Shown in pieces: positions 23,232 through 31,495 of a stretch of 38,816 nucleotides of DNA. The stretch is from NCBI GenBank assembly GCA_903891505.1, contig CAITEO010000060.1:1-38816 (forward strand), written 5' to 3'. Origin of the DNA: an uncultured Candidatus Woesearchaeota archaeon. GTDB lineage: Archaea > Nanobdellota > Nanobdellia > Woesearchaeales > 21-14-0-10-32-9. The stretch's first letter is position 1; each line of letters starts with the position of its first letter. A program made the position numbers and the translations under genes. Below the pieces are notes generated by a model, which was not told where the DNA came from, ran no database searches, and worked only from the letters and a program-made list of their open reading frames with translations.

Positions 23232-23564
23232 GTGAGCTTGAAACATATCTTGAAACAAATATTAAAACCAACAAAAGTAAAATTAGTTTTTTTAGTTATT
23301 CTTCTTGCTATTTACTTATTCCTTTTACTCTCAAAGCCTTGTCCTGATAAGATAAGAATATGTGCGCCTAATATTGCAGATAAAAACGTTAATGCGTTGC
23401 AAGGAACGCTTGTTCCATTAACTTGTCAACAAGTTTGTTCGAACAAAGACTACGCGATAAATTTAACTCTTGGAATTCTACTTGTTATAATCATTCCTGC
23501 AATAGTACTCTACATCATACTCTCTTTGCTTTTAGCTGTTGGAAAAGGAAAGAAGAAAAAATGA
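23232..23564 (+). CDS. Small two-TM membrane protein
   Basis: 110 aa: TM1 about residues 17-36, an outer loop of ~40 residues with four Cys (KPCPDKIRICAP, LTCQQVCSN), TM2 about 76-100, and a Lys-rich C-terminus. The GTG at 23232 is chosen because ATTTAAA is centred 26 nt upstream, giving a leaderless transcript. The stop overlaps the next ATG (ATGA). The paired cysteines may form disulfides in the outer loop. Family not recognised. Confidence 0.65.
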   Translation: MSLKHILKQILKPTKVKLVFLVILLAIYLFLLLSKPCPDKIRICAPNIADKNVNALQGTLVPLTCQQVCSNKDYAINLTLGILLVIIIPAIVLYIILSLLLAVGKGKKKK

Positions 23565-23968
23565 ACGAAATGAAGAAACAAACAGCCGAGAAAAGAAAAG
23601 TTAAACCAAAACGAAAAGTTGGCCTATTCCTTTATTGGACACCAAGAATACTTGCAATAATATTCATACTTTTCCTAATGCTGTTCTCATTGGATGTTTT
23701 TGGAAACGGATATGGTTTCTGGGAGACAATCTTAGGATTACTCATGCATAACATCCCTGCATTTGTTCTAATCGCGGCACTCATAATCTCCTGGAAATAT
23801 GAAATTGTAGGAGGGATTGTTTTCATCCTTGCAGGACTTGCTTACATCCTAACCTTGATACTAAAACCTAACTTCGAATGGTACATGCTCTTATGGTCCC
23901 TAATAATCGCGGGCCCTACATTCCTGGTAGGAATCTTGTTTATCATTGGATGGAAAAAGAAGAAGTAA
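23561..23968 (+). CDS. Four-TM membrane protein (DUF7670-like)
   Basis: 135 aa: basic N-terminus (1-22), TM helices about 26-46, 56-75, 82-100 and 107-130, basic C-terminus. The LYWTPRILAI ... LDVFGNGYG ... LMHNIPAF pattern resembles a widespread uncharacterised membrane family. ATGA overlap with the preceding membrane gene indicates an operon; the purine-rich GGAAAAGGAAAG before the ATG can act as SD. Function unknown. Confidence 0.75.
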   Translation: MNEMKKQTAEKRKVKPKRKVGLFLYWTPRILAIIFILFLMLFSLDVFGNGYGFWETILGLLMHNIPAFVLIAALIISWKYEIVGGIVFILAGLAYILTLILKPNFEWYMLLWSLIIAGPTFLVGILFIIGWKKKK

Positions 23969-24022
23969 AGATAAAGGAAACAAAGAAAAGAAATAAAGAG
24001 AAAATAGACAAAAAAGGAGAAA

Positions 24023-25078
24023 TTAGAAATCCTTCAGGGTCTTCTCAACTATTGTTGTGTTGCCCCCTTCGCCTGTTTGGCGCATTGTCTTGATGAACTT
24101 GCCCTCTTCGAGTTTTGCAATCTTGCGCTGGAACGTCTTGTAAGATGATGCACCGCCTCTCTTCTGGTAAAGTTTAAACAAATCACCAATCTTCTTTCCT
24201 GAATTCTCTCGAACAAGATCATAGATTATTTTTGTTTCAGCTTCGAGAAGTCCTGCGTTCTTAATCGTGAATTCTTCAAGCTTCTTAACAGCCTCAGACA
24301 CATTTTCAAGTGTTATTCTCTTGCTCGACTTTTCTTCTGCTTGAAGAGTTGATTCTTTCAAAAGAAATATTCCCGTTCGTATATCCTTAAGCTCGAACGT
24401 CTTCTTCGCAATAAGATCAAATCCAGACACATCAAGAACTCCTGGATAAAGTGCAAGCTCCGATCTTACTTTCAAAATATCCTTCGTTTCTTTCTCAGTG
24501 TATGGCTTGAACTCAACTAACTCAGGCGTTAATCTTGACTTGATGCGCTCATCAATTTCAACTAAGAACTCATGATAATTAGTAATTAAGAAAATACTCT
24601 TCTTATGTATCTCTTCTAGAACAAAATACAAGAAATCAAAATCCTCAACCTGATCAATCTCATCAAAGATAAAAACAGCAGCCTTCTTGTTCAGCATCGA
24701 AGAAACAACCTTGAATAACTCAACCGTCTTCTTGTTCTGCGTAAACCTATACCCTAAGATATCGCACATCTCCATAAGAATCTTATACGTAGTATTATGC
24801 TGCCAACAATTAATGAACAATATTTCTATCTCATCCGTTTGATCTTCAAGATCACGCATGACGAACTTTGTTGCAGCAGTCTTACCAATACCAGGCGCAC
24901 CAAAGATAAAAAGATTTCGTCCAGGCAAAGAGTTGAATAATGGCTTGATACAAGTAGCTAAATACTTCTGCTGACCCTCCCTATATGGCAGCGCCTTTGG
25001 CAAGAACTCATAATCAAGCGCATCAGCATTCCGAACGAGCGTCTGATCAGACCTCAAAACATCATCAAATAACCCCAT
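24023..25078 (-). CDS. Orc1/Cdc6-family AAA+ ATPase
   Basis: 351 aa. Walker A GAPGIGKTAATKF (about 60-72), Walker B AVFIFDEIDQ, a sensor-1 like FLITNYHEF, RIKSRL (sensor-2/Arg-finger region), and a C-terminal winged helix (about 285-345, SSYKTFQRKIAKLEEGKFI). These fit archaeal Orc1/Cdc6 replication initiators, which bind origins and load MCM. The ATG at 25078 is leaderless behind TTTTTAAAG about 26 nt upstream. Archaeal orc genes often lie next to an origin; no origin box is evident by eye in 25079-25200. Confidence 0.88.
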   Translation of the reverse strand: MGLFDDVLRSDQTLVRNADALDYEFLPKALPYREGQQKYLATCIKPLFNSLPGRNLFIFGAPGIGKTAATKFVMRDLEDQTDEIEILFINCWQHNTTYKILMEMCDILGYRFTQNKKTVELFKVVSSMLNKKAAVFIFDEIDQVEDFDFLYFVLEEIHKKSIFLITNYHEFLVEIDERIKSRLTPELVEFKPYTEKETKDILKVRSELALYPGVLDVSGFDLIAKKTFELKDIRTGIFLLKESTLQAEEKSSKRITLENVSEAVKKLEEFTIKNAGLLEAETKIIYDLVRENSGKKIGDLFKLYQKRGGASSYKTFQRKIAKLEEGKFIKTMRQTGEGGNTTIVEKTLKDF

Positions 25079-25159
25079 GACTTAAGAGATAAGAAAAATT
25101 CTTTAAAAATCTTCCTGAAACGAAAGCGAAATTCAAAAAAAACTCGCTAAAAAGAAAAA

Positions 25160-25192
25160 ACTTAAAAAGGAGAAGTATACAGATATGTATAC
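25160..25192 (+). promoter_or_regulatory. Promoter and GTATAC repeat upstream of the DUF5679-like gene
   Basis: CTTAAAAAGG (about 25161) acts as TATA. GTATAC occurs twice (25175-25180, 25187-25192) spaced by AGATAT, spanning the predicted start site and so placed for an operator. Confidence 0.35.
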
Positions 25193-25224
25193 CAACCCCT
25201 GAATGGGACGTGAGGATGAACAAT

Positions 25225-25371
25225 ATGGCAGAAGGAAGATGCATGAAATGCAAAAAACAAGTAGAGATCAAAGATCCACAGGATACGTTAATGAAAAACG
25301 GCATGAAAGCAATAAAAGGCGTCTGCCCAGTATGTGGTACTAAGGTTTTTAGAATCTTAGGAAAAGCATAA
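25225..25371 (+). CDS. DUF5679-like small zinc protein
   Basis: 48 aa: CMKCKKQVEIKDPQDTLMKN then CPVCGTKVFRILGK. Two CxxC knuckles flank a loop, matching the small archaeal DUF5679 proteins; likely zinc-binding, function unknown. The ATG at 25225 has GTGAGG 9 nt upstream. Confidence 0.82.
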   Translation: MAEGRCMKCKKQVEIKDPQDTLMKNGMKAIKGVCPVCGTKVFRILGKA

Positions 25372-25726
25372 ATTAACAATTTTTTTTATTAATTATTTTC
25401 ATATACCTTTCTTATTAGTTTTATGAGTCTTGTTTTTAGCACAATACTTTCTTTGATACATCAATAAAATAAAGAAAACATAGAAACTGCATTAGCATTT
25501 TCTCTGTTTTCGAATTCACGCGAGGGGCTTCATCCTCACCCTGAAGAGTGATGTATTCGTCCCCTCATGAATAATATTTACTCCTATTTCCAAGCTGCGC
25601 TTTGCGCAGAAATAACTGCCCTGAAAGGGCAGGATAAAACAGAGAAAGAGAAAAGACATAAAAAAAATCATAATAGTACTAAAAACTAGGAGAAAACAAC
25701 AAGTGAAAAGTAAAAAAGTTTAAAAT
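25372..25726. other. Intergenic region with several hairpins, possible small RNA
   Basis: No gene. GAGGGG (about 25522) / CCCCTC (about 25561) encloses CTTCA/TGAAG; CTGCGC-TTT-GCGCAG (25595-25609); CTGCCCT-GAA-AGGGCAG (25616-25632). The last two are compact stems with 3-nt loops, like those after attR. This could be terminators between the converging genes or a structured RNA. Confidence 0.4.
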
Positions 25727-26176
25727 CTATCTCATGAGCCCTTTAGACAATGTACCACAATAAGGACAGTGATTAGGTCTGTCAGTTTCAGGATCGTACT
25801 TGTATTGATACTTGCATTTCTTGCACGTATTCATAATTCTACCATCATCAAGCTTAGGCGCAGTACCTATACCTGATTCTGCCCTTTCTGCTGCTTTCTT
25901 CACTGCAGCTTTTTCGATTAAATCATCCTCCGCATCCCATCCAGCAGGAGGAATATTTTTCAAACCACCTGTCTGACTCATCGGTTTAGGCTGAGACTTT
26001 GGCATCTCAGTAGGTGTATTTCTTACTGTTGGCTGTGTGCCTGGCGCTGATCTTGCAGACATTTTTCTTTCGTTTGCGCATGACCTGCAAATAGCCATTT
26101 TGAGAATTGGATCAACTGAAAACTCACTAGCGGGAGCTTTCTTACCGCATTTCCTACAAGTTACTGGAACATCCAT
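25727..26176 (-). CDS. Double zinc-ribbon protein with disordered linker
   Basis: 149 aa. N-terminal ribbon: CRKCGKKAP then CRSC. A Pro/Ser/Thr/Met-rich linker (about 40-85), a short helix, and a C-terminal ribbon CKKCKYQYKY ... CPYCGT. Zinc ribbons separated by a flexible linker suggest a nucleic-acid or protein adaptor; no specific role assigned. AGGTGA precedes both an ATG at 26176 (10 nt) and a GTG at 26179 (7 nt). Confidence 0.7.
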   Translation of the reverse strand: MDVPVTCRKCGKKAPASEFSVDPILKMAICRSCANERKMSARSAPGTQPTVRNTPTEMPKSQPKPMSQTGGLKNIPPAGWDAEDDLIEKAAVKKAAERAESGIGTAPKLDDGRIMNTCKKCKYQYKYDPETDRPNHCPYCGTLSKGLMR

Positions 26177-26315
26177 CACTGAAACATCACCTAGATTTAG
26201 CTAACTTTACCTAGTATTTATACTTTTTGATAGACTATTCCACAAGAACAACAACACAAACACCTTGGTTTTCAGAACAAAAAAGTATTAAAACAATCAT
26301 ACAACCCTTTAAATT

Positions 26316-26849
26316 ATGGAAGATACACGAAAAGAAAAAGAAAACAAAGATAAAAAAGAAGAGAGGAAAGATGGAGAAAAAACCAAACAAACCCTAAAAG
26401 AAGAGTATTCTAAACTACAAACAAAGTACTCACTTCCAAGCTTTGAACTCCTAGATAAAGACTTTGAAATTAATGATATTGAAATAGAAGATAACATCAT
26501 ACGAGAGATTCTAAAATCAATCCACGGACATACTGAATCATACACGAGACTTCTTGAAGGACTAATACAGCCAGACTCAAAACTTGGAGATATGAAAGAA
26601 GCTAGCAACTTAACTCAAGAAGATCAAGCACTCATAACAGACCTTTACCGAAAAGGAATGCTACTAAATAGAAGCATCCTGCTCGTAGATCTTGATTATA
26701 ATGAAAAATTGGCAGCAGACATGATAATCAATGCTCATAAAGAATGGCAGAACATGAAATGCGACATGAAAACTATACTTGAAAAAATGAGAAGTACATG
26801 GGAATCAAAATCACCAAAAGAAAAATACGGAGGAGGATACTTCGGATGA
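26316..26849 (+). CDS. Hypothetical helical protein upstream of adenylate kinase
   Basis: 177 aa: a highly charged N-terminus (1-30), then a mainly helical body with no recognised motif. It has a Gly-rich tail KYGGGYFG. No SD; an AT-rich TATA-like stretch ~28 nt upstream suggests a leaderless ATG at 26316. Its stop overlaps the adenylate kinase ATG (ATGA), so the two are translationally coupled. Confidence 0.65.
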   Translation: MEDTRKEKENKDKKEERKDGEKTKQTLKEEYSKLQTKYSLPSFELLDKDFEINDIEIEDNIIREILKSIHGHTESYTRLLEGLIQPDSKLGDMKEASNLTQEDQALITDLYRKGMLLNRSILLVDLDYNEKLAADMIINAHKEWQNMKCDMKTILEKMRSTWESKSPKEKYGGGYFG

Positions 26850-27487
26850 TAATCGTAATAACAGGACCACAAAGCTCAGGAAAAGGAACACAAGCAGAAA
26901 TACTCCAAAAAGAATACGGCTTCAAACACATATCAACGGGCGATATTCTAAGAGAAGAAGTAAAAGCGGATACCCTTGAAGGACGTGAAGCGGACTCGTA
27001 CATGAAAAAAGGATTGCTTGTTCCCTATGATCTCAATAACACAATCTTAAAAAAAGCACTTGACAAATACAAAGACAAGACCATTCTGCTAGATGGTTAC
27101 CCTCGCACTCTACCTCAGGTCGAACATCTGATGAAGATTGCAGAAGTCAAATGTGTAATTTACATAAATATAAGCGACGAAGTCGCAGTACAAAGAGCAT
27201 GCAACAGACGAATCTGCACAGCGACAAACAAAATTTACATACTAGACAAGCTAACTCCTCAAGACTATGAAACCTGTAAACTCGCAGGTGGCGAAATAGT
27301 TCAAAGAACGGATGATAATCCTAAGACAATCAAAGCAAGACTTAAGATTTATCACGAACAAACATCGCCTTGTCTTAGCTATCTAGAAAAACACAAAATA
27401 CCTGTATTCAAAATCAACGGCGAGCGACCAATCGATGCAATATCTGCTGATGTTAAGCAAGAACTTAAGAAGATTAAATTAATTTAG
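26846..27487 (+). CDS. adk: Adenylate kinase
   Basis: 213 aa. Transfers phosphate between ATP and AMP in the cytoplasm. P-loop GPQSSGKGTQ (7-16), AMP-binding STGDILREE and DGYPRTLPQ, LID region starting CNRRICT (about 122-128) and QRTDDNPKTIKARL. The Cys set of a zinc-type LID is incomplete. The ATG at 26846 follows GGAGGAGG and overlaps the previous stop. Length and motifs are those of a normal enzyme. Confidence 0.92.
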   Translation: MIIVITGPQSSGKGTQAEILQKEYGFKHISTGDILREEVKADTLEGREADSYMKKGLLVPYDLNNTILKKALDKYKDKTILLDGYPRTLPQVEHLMKIAEVKCVIYINISDEVAVQRACNRRICTATNKIYILDKLTPQDYETCKLAGGEIVQRTDDNPKTIKARLKIYHEQTSPCLSYLEKHKIPVFKINGERPIDAISADVKQELKKIKLI

Positions 27488-27748
27488 ACCATCAACTCTT
27501 ACAGTTTCTAAATTTTTATTGATTTAAGCACTTATGAATGCCTGTACTTTGTCTCATTATGAACTACTATCTAGACAGATACAAGTTATCCGTCGCAAGA
27601 ATTTACTCTAGAAAGAGTTGATAGCATAAGTGATTGCACTCCATTCAGGGAACGCGGGAACATGACGACAAAACAAAAAATAACAATCATAGCAACACGC
27701 CGTGAAATGGGATTCATAAGATCTCGTTCAAAATTAAACAAAAACATC
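27488..27748. other. Intergenic region without clear features
   Basis: About 260 bp between convergent genes. Short frames exist on the plus strand but lack ribosome sites, and one runs into the opposite-strand winged-helix gene. No strong hairpin was found. Confidence 0.4.
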
Positions 27749-28024
27749 TTACCCAAGACCAAAACTCCTATCAAACTCCTTCATTTCACGAAGTTTGTTC
27801 AAGAACTCTATTCCTCTATCTGTGATTATAATATATTCATATTCCTTTTTGTTTATTTTCTGCACAAAATTCTTCTCTACAAGCTCTTCGAGATATGACT
27901 TCATTTGAGTGTGAGAAAGATTAGACTTGTACATCAGATGAGTGGGCTTAATCTCCCCATTCTTACCCTGAATTGAGAACAGAATATCCTCAATTATTTG
28001 TAATCTTTCCCTTTTTTTTGCCAT
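27749..28024 (-). CDS. Winged-helix transcription regulator (ArnR1/HTH_45-like)
   Basis: 91 aa. LQIIEDILFSI, then MYKSNLSHTQMKSYLEELVEKNFVQK and YIITDRGIEFL: a single archaeal winged-helix domain. Its ATG at 28024 lies 35 nt inside the preceding 7TM gene, so both are made from one transcript. Probable regulator responding to the membrane protein or autoregulating (inference). Confidence 0.82.
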   Translation of the reverse strand: MAKKRERLQIIEDILFSIQGKNGEIKPTHLMYKSNLSHTQMKSYLEELVEKNFVQKINKKEYEYIIITDRGIEFLNKLREMKEFDRSFGLG

Positions 28025-28703
28025 GTTTAAGCACCGATATAAATGTCACGAGTAAAATCACATAACCTGCAAGTTGGACCAACTCTCCAACAACATACAT
28101 AGAGGAATAATTGTGTGCTAATATAAATAATATCAGGCTCAAACTTATTATTCCGAAACTCATTGCAAGATATTTTGTGGTTCTCATTCCATTAAGTCTA
28201 TAATTCCTCAAAAGAGAAAGCGCAATCATCAACGTAAGCAAGAACGCAGTTAAATGCATGAATATATATGCATCATCCGTGAATAACACAATTGTAACAA
28301 GCAAGAACATTATCAGAATTACTGATTTAATTGAAAACTTTTCGTAGACAGTGAAGAAAATAAAGAATCCTATAAGCATAAGTACTGCATATATAATAAA
28401 TGAAACTGCGAAAAGTGTATTAGTAGGAGTCACATAATAAACTAGTTTTCCAAACAACTGATACACTTGAACCTGAAAATGTGATGAGTATAGAATGAAA
28501 TAAGTTGCTATCTTGAAAATAAAAGACAAACCTAGAAGAATAAAAGATGTGAAAATAAGCAAGTGTTTCTTATTTGACTTGTTTAATGAATAATACTTCC
28601 AGGAAAAAAAACCTATTAATAGCAGAACAACTACACTTACAAGATCTATAATAAAGTCGCGACCTAAAAACCATTGAGGCCCAGCTGGAATATCAAAATG
28701 CAT
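27990..28703 (-). CDS. Seven-TM membrane protein
   Basis: 237 aa with seven hydrophobic helices (about 17-36, 46-68, 92-118, 124-145, 146-166, 176-196, 202-223) and a basic C-terminus. Family not identified; 7TM proteins paired with ArnR-type regulators are common in related archaea (general knowledge). Leaderless: TTTTAAATC is ~25 nt before the ATG. It overlaps the downstream winged-helix gene by 35 nt. Confidence 0.72.
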   Translation of the reverse strand: MHFDIPAGPQWFLGRDFIIDLVSVVVLLLIGFFSWKYYSLNKSNKKHLLIFTSFILLGLSFIFKIATYFILYSSHFQVQVYQLFGKLVYYVTPTNTLFAVSFIIYAVLMLIGFFIFFTVYEKFSIKSVILIMFLLVTIVLFTDDAYIFMHLTAFLLTLMIALSLLRNYRLNGMRTTKYLAMSFGIISLSLILFILAHNYSSMYVVGELVQLAGYVILLVTFISVLKHGKKKGKITNN

Positions 28704-28954
28704 AATAGACGATAAAATGAATTTGATTTAAAAAACTTATGAATTATTACTACAGAAGATTGCTTCACACGGTTTAAATACTTCGGCACGAATGATAATC
28801 AAGAAAACCCAAAAAGGTTTTCTGGATGCAGAAAATGCCATGCATTTTCTTCATGTTAACAAGTTGTGCATCGACGATAACAAAGAAAGATGCGACAAAA
28901 AAAACAAATTAGACAAAAAAAATATGTAAATTTAAAAATAAAAGGTGATTAAAC
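28704..28954 (+). promoter_or_regulatory. Hairpin-bearing leader upstream of the 62-aa gene
   Basis: GGTTTAAATA (28771-28780) would start transcription near 28803, exactly at two tandem hairpins: AGAAAACC/GGTTTTCT (28802-28823) and AGAAAATGC-CAT-GCATTTTCT (28830-28850). The resulting ~150-nt leader ends in GGTGA before the ATG at 28955. Confidence 0.45.
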
Positions 28955-29143
28955 ATGCACTTCAAAAGAATAGGAACGAGCAAGCTACAGGATTTAGAAC
29001 TTGACTTTGACTCAAATGAATTCAACCAGATGGGAAGTCTGAAAGAAGACGAAATGGAATTTTTACAATCAAGAAAACTTAGAAGAACAATGTCCATGTA
29101 TGCTCCTGACCCAAGGAAGAGGAGCTACGACGAAGAATCGTAG
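28955..29143 (+). CDS. Small hypothetical protein, 62 aa
   Basis: Starts MHFKRIGTSKLQDLELDFDS, acidic then basic, with no Cys and no TM. AAGGTGA lies 7 nt before the ATG. Followed by a series of terminator-like hairpins. Function unknown. Confidence 0.6.
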   Translation: MHFKRIGTSKLQDLELDFDSNEFNQMGSLKEDEMEFLQSRKLRRTMSMYAPDPRKRSYDEES

Positions 29144-29204
29144 TTCCCTTATACCTTGGATTCGACAAACAATACACTTGATTAATGATTCCTCAATACA
29201 CCTC

Positions 29205-29240
29205 AGCCCCGCAATAGTGCGGGGCTCATAATCATTTTTT
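29205..29240 (+). terminator. Hairpin plus T-run downstream of the 62-aa gene
   Basis: AGCCCCGCA-ATAG-TGCGGGGCT (29205-29226), then TTTTTT at 29235-29240. Confidence 0.6.
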
Positions 29241-29243
29241 AAC

Positions 29244-29373
29244 CCCTCCAACAAACCAAGAAAACGTACAAGCGTTTTCTGGGTCAAGAAAATCTACGGA
29301 TTTTCTTGACACCAAACCGGGGCAGTTCACCCTGCCCCCTTATAATCCCTCCAATACACCAAGAAAACACACA
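29244..29373 (+). repeat. 27-nt direct repeat pair within a hairpin array
   Basis: 29244-29270 and 29347-29373 match at 23 of 27 positions (CCCTCCAA...CCAAGAAAAC). Between them are AGAAAACG/CGTTTTCT (29259-29280), the 12-bp stem GTCAAGAAAATC/GATTTTCTTGAC (29283-29310) and GGGGCAG/CTGCCCC (29319-29338). Confidence 0.5.
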
Positions 29374-29437
29374 TCCAATTAAATGGGGTGAGAAAAAAGA
29401 GCAAAAAAGTTTGAAGAGGCACCGATTCAAACCGCAA

Positions 29438-29466
29438 GCGCCGTACGTGGGGTACGGCGCCTTTTT
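29438..29466 (+). terminator. Strong hairpin terminator before the HAD gene
   Basis: GCGCCGTAC-GTGGG-GTACGGCGC (29438-29460) followed by CTTTTT. It ends the hairpin array and insulates the gene at 29511. Confidence 0.65.
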
Positions 29467-29510
29467 CTCATTAATAAAATATTTAATACCAAAACAATAA
29501 TTTCTTCATT

Positions 29511-30146
29511 ATGTTATACAAACTCGTAATCTTTGACATGGATGGCGTTCTATTCGACTTTGAGAATTTCTGGATCAAACTCCATGAAGCACTAGGCACG
29601 CTCGTTGAAGGGAAAAAATTAACAAAACAATATCTTGATTCTGATTTTAATATGCTAGTTGACGCTGTTGTAGTTAATCTTTGGGCAGGAAAAGATGCAA
29701 AGCAGTATTACGACCTCGTCGAATCAATTGAATATCTTCCTGGTGTAAAAGAAACATTCGACTTTGTGCACAAAAAAGGATACTCTTCTGCAATTGTTAG
29801 CGGATCGAGCATCGATGTTGCAAAACGTGTGCAAAAAGATCATGGCGCAATGCATCTATTTGCAAACGAGCTTGTAATTAAAGATGGCAAAATAACGAAA
29901 GAATCATATTGGCCTGTTGCTGAAGGAACAAAAGAAAAAGCAGAAATAATCACAAAGCTTTGCAAAGACTTAGATATTTCGCGTCTTGAATGCATCTACA
30001 TAGGCGATAGCAAAAAAGACATTGAAGCATTCAAGATAGTCGGCAAATCAATCGCGTTCAACTCCACTTGCCCTGAACTAAAAGCCATCGCGACTCACGT
30101 CGTTGATAGCAAGAACCTAACTGACGTGATACAATACTTGGAATAG
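29511..30146 (+). CDS. HAD-superfamily phosphatase (phosphoserine phosphatase-like)
   Basis: 211 aa. Motif I DMDGVLF (9-15, nucleophile Asp9), motif II VSGSS, a helical cap (about 18-80), Lys-containing TKEKAE and motif IV GDSKKD. The DxDG.L.D layout and cap resemble SerB-like or phosphoglycolate phosphatases; the substrate cannot be fixed from sequence. Leaderless: AATATTTAATAC about 28 nt before the ATG. Confidence 0.87.
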   Translation: MLYKLVIFDMDGVLFDFENFWIKLHEALGTLVEGKKLTKQYLDSDFNMLVDAVVVNLWAGKDAKQYYDLVESIEYLPGVKETFDFVHKKGYSSAIVSGSSIDVAKRVQKDHGAMHLFANELVIKDGKITKESYWPVAEGTKEKAEIITKLCKDLDISRLECIYIGDSKKDIEAFKIVGKSIAFNSTCPELKAIATHVVDSKNLTDVIQYLE

Positions 30147-30213
30147 AAAAATAAAGCGCTCGGGGTGAACGCTGAACTCTGTAAGTTCAAAGCATCTTCA
30201 GTTGCTTCCACTT

Positions 30214-31134
30214 TTACCTCCCATATTTCTTCACGTGTTCTTCTATCTCTTTCATATTCTTATAAAAAACAGGATGTGCTTTTGACATTATTTGCATGCC
30301 TCTATCGTCTAAAACATGATCCTCATTTAGTAACTCAGGTTTATCTACAGCTTCATATGCTAGCAACAATTTATTTCTAAGATTATCATCTATGTCCTCA
30401 TACACTCTAACTAGAAGAAATGCTTTTATGACATTTTGATCTATAATTAAGTAGTTGCCACCGTAGAATTTGCGAATATCTCCAGTTATTTTGGCATAGT
30501 TTCTTTTTTTATTTACAAAAAAATCGAATAGATCAGTATATGCCAAGTAAAATAAACATTTAGACGAGATTCCTGGCACTTTCTTTTTTCCATCAGGCTT
30601 TGTCGTTGGTCGATTCTTTTCAGGGATAATGTTTATAATTAGTCCTAGAAATCTATTGAATTCATATTCAACACTAGAAAATTTTCCCTTTGGATCTGAA
30701 TATGTCCACATTAGAAATGCATAATCACTATCTAAGAATTTGTCTGCTAGGCCATATTCTTTCATGCCCTTATATAATTCTTTGAATGCTGAAGGTGTCC
30801 ATGAGAGTCTTTTGACGACACCGATGGAATCATACTTTTTTTTAGCAGTAGGTTTCTTTATTGTAAGAACTCCTTTTCTTCCTAATGAATTTATGTATCT
30901 CTTTATGCTTAATTTTGGTCTTTTTGTTTTTGCATCTTTACTTAGATCCCATTCCTCTATTATGGTTCTATTAAACATCCACCCTCTTGCTGAATTATAG
31001 TCGCTATTCTCTAAACGTTCAAGATAACGAAGATATTGTTTATTCTCAACATTGAAGGATAGTTTAGAAAAGTTCATCATTATTTGTATAATCTCTATTT
31101 CCGCAGGCGTGAATATGTTCTTTTTGTAGGACAT
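30214..31134 (-). CDS. Hypothetical protein with winged-helix-like N-terminus
   Basis: 306 aa, basic. The N-terminal third (FTPAEIEIIQIMMNFSKLS ... LSIKRYINSLGRKGVLTI) looks like a winged-helix DNA-binding domain; the rest (about 110-306) is not recognised. It could be a regulator or element-encoded replication protein. Leaderless start: GTTTAAATA centred ~27 nt before the ATG at 31134. First gene of the right-hand accessory region. Confidence 0.65.
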   Translation of the reverse strand: MSYKKNIFTPAEIEIIQIMMNFSKLSFNVENKQYLRYLERLENSDYNSARGWMFNRTIIEEWDLSKDAKTKRPKLSIKRYINSLGRKGVLTIKKPTAKKKYDSIGVVKRLSWTPSAFKELYKGMKEYGLADKFLDSDYAFLMWTYSDPKGKFSSVEYEFNRFLGLIINIIPEKNRPTTKPDGKKKVPGISSKCLFYLAYTDLFDFFVNKKRNYAKITGDIRKFYGGNYLIIDQNVIKAFLLVRVYEDIDDNLRNKLLLAYEAVDKPELLNEDHVLDDRGMQIMSKAHPVFYKNMKEIEEHVKKYGR

Positions 31135-31226
31135 ATAAGTAGAAGTTTAAGCTCTTATTTAAACTTTCTGTTTTGGGACATTTTTTGTAATAAACTCTTA
31201 TATATTGGTCGACGTTTATATAAAAT

Positions 31227-31394
31227 ATGAAGTTAGAACTTAAACCAAGAAAATTAATTAGAATAAATAAAACCTTGTTAATTACTCTGCCAACAATTTG
31301 GCTTAGACAATACAAGTTAGAAAAAGGAAATGCAGTTCAGGTTGCAATAGAAGATGATGGGAAATTAAGCATAATTCCGGAGGCATCAAAATGA
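31227..31394 (+). CDS. AbrB/SpoVT-like DNA-binding protein
   Basis: 55 aa: RKLIRINKTLLITLPTIWLRQYKLEKGNAVQVAIEDDGKLSIIP, a swapped-hairpin AbrB-type domain. Proteins of this size are often antitoxins or phosphate/transition regulators. TTATATATT centred 26 nt upstream gives a leaderless ATG at 31227. The stop overlaps the next ATG (ATGA). It heads an operon running to about 33176 and may autoregulate it. Confidence 0.8.
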   Translation: MKLELKPRKLIRINKTLLITLPTIWLRQYKLEKGNAVQVAIEDDGKLSIIPEASK

Positions 31395-31495
31395 AGAAAC
31401 TTAATCCGGAATTGGAAAAACAGTTTCCAGAAGAACTCAGAATATTTAGAGAATTTTACTTCGTGCTAGCGGAGGAAAAAAATGAATCCAAATAA
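31391..31495 (+). CDS. Small protein, 34 aa
   Basis: Starts MKKLNPELEKQFPEELRIFR. CCGGAGG lies upstream of the ATG, which overlaps the AbrB gene stop. It overlaps the following gene by 14 nt. Function unknown. Confidence 0.55.
   Translation: MKKLNPELEKQFPEELRIFREFYFVLAEEKNESK

Noticed and set aside
23132-23347. Plus-strand frame starting at 23132
   Set aside because: It overlaps the better supported leaderless membrane gene at 23232 and contains the inverted repeat; composition is not protein-like.
25065-25379. Minus-strand 104-codon frame
   Set aside because: It is antisense to the DUF5679-like gene, which has two CxxC motifs and an SD.
27662-27898. Plus-strand 78-codon frame
   Set aside because: It runs through the opposite-strand winged-helix gene and lacks a ribosome site.
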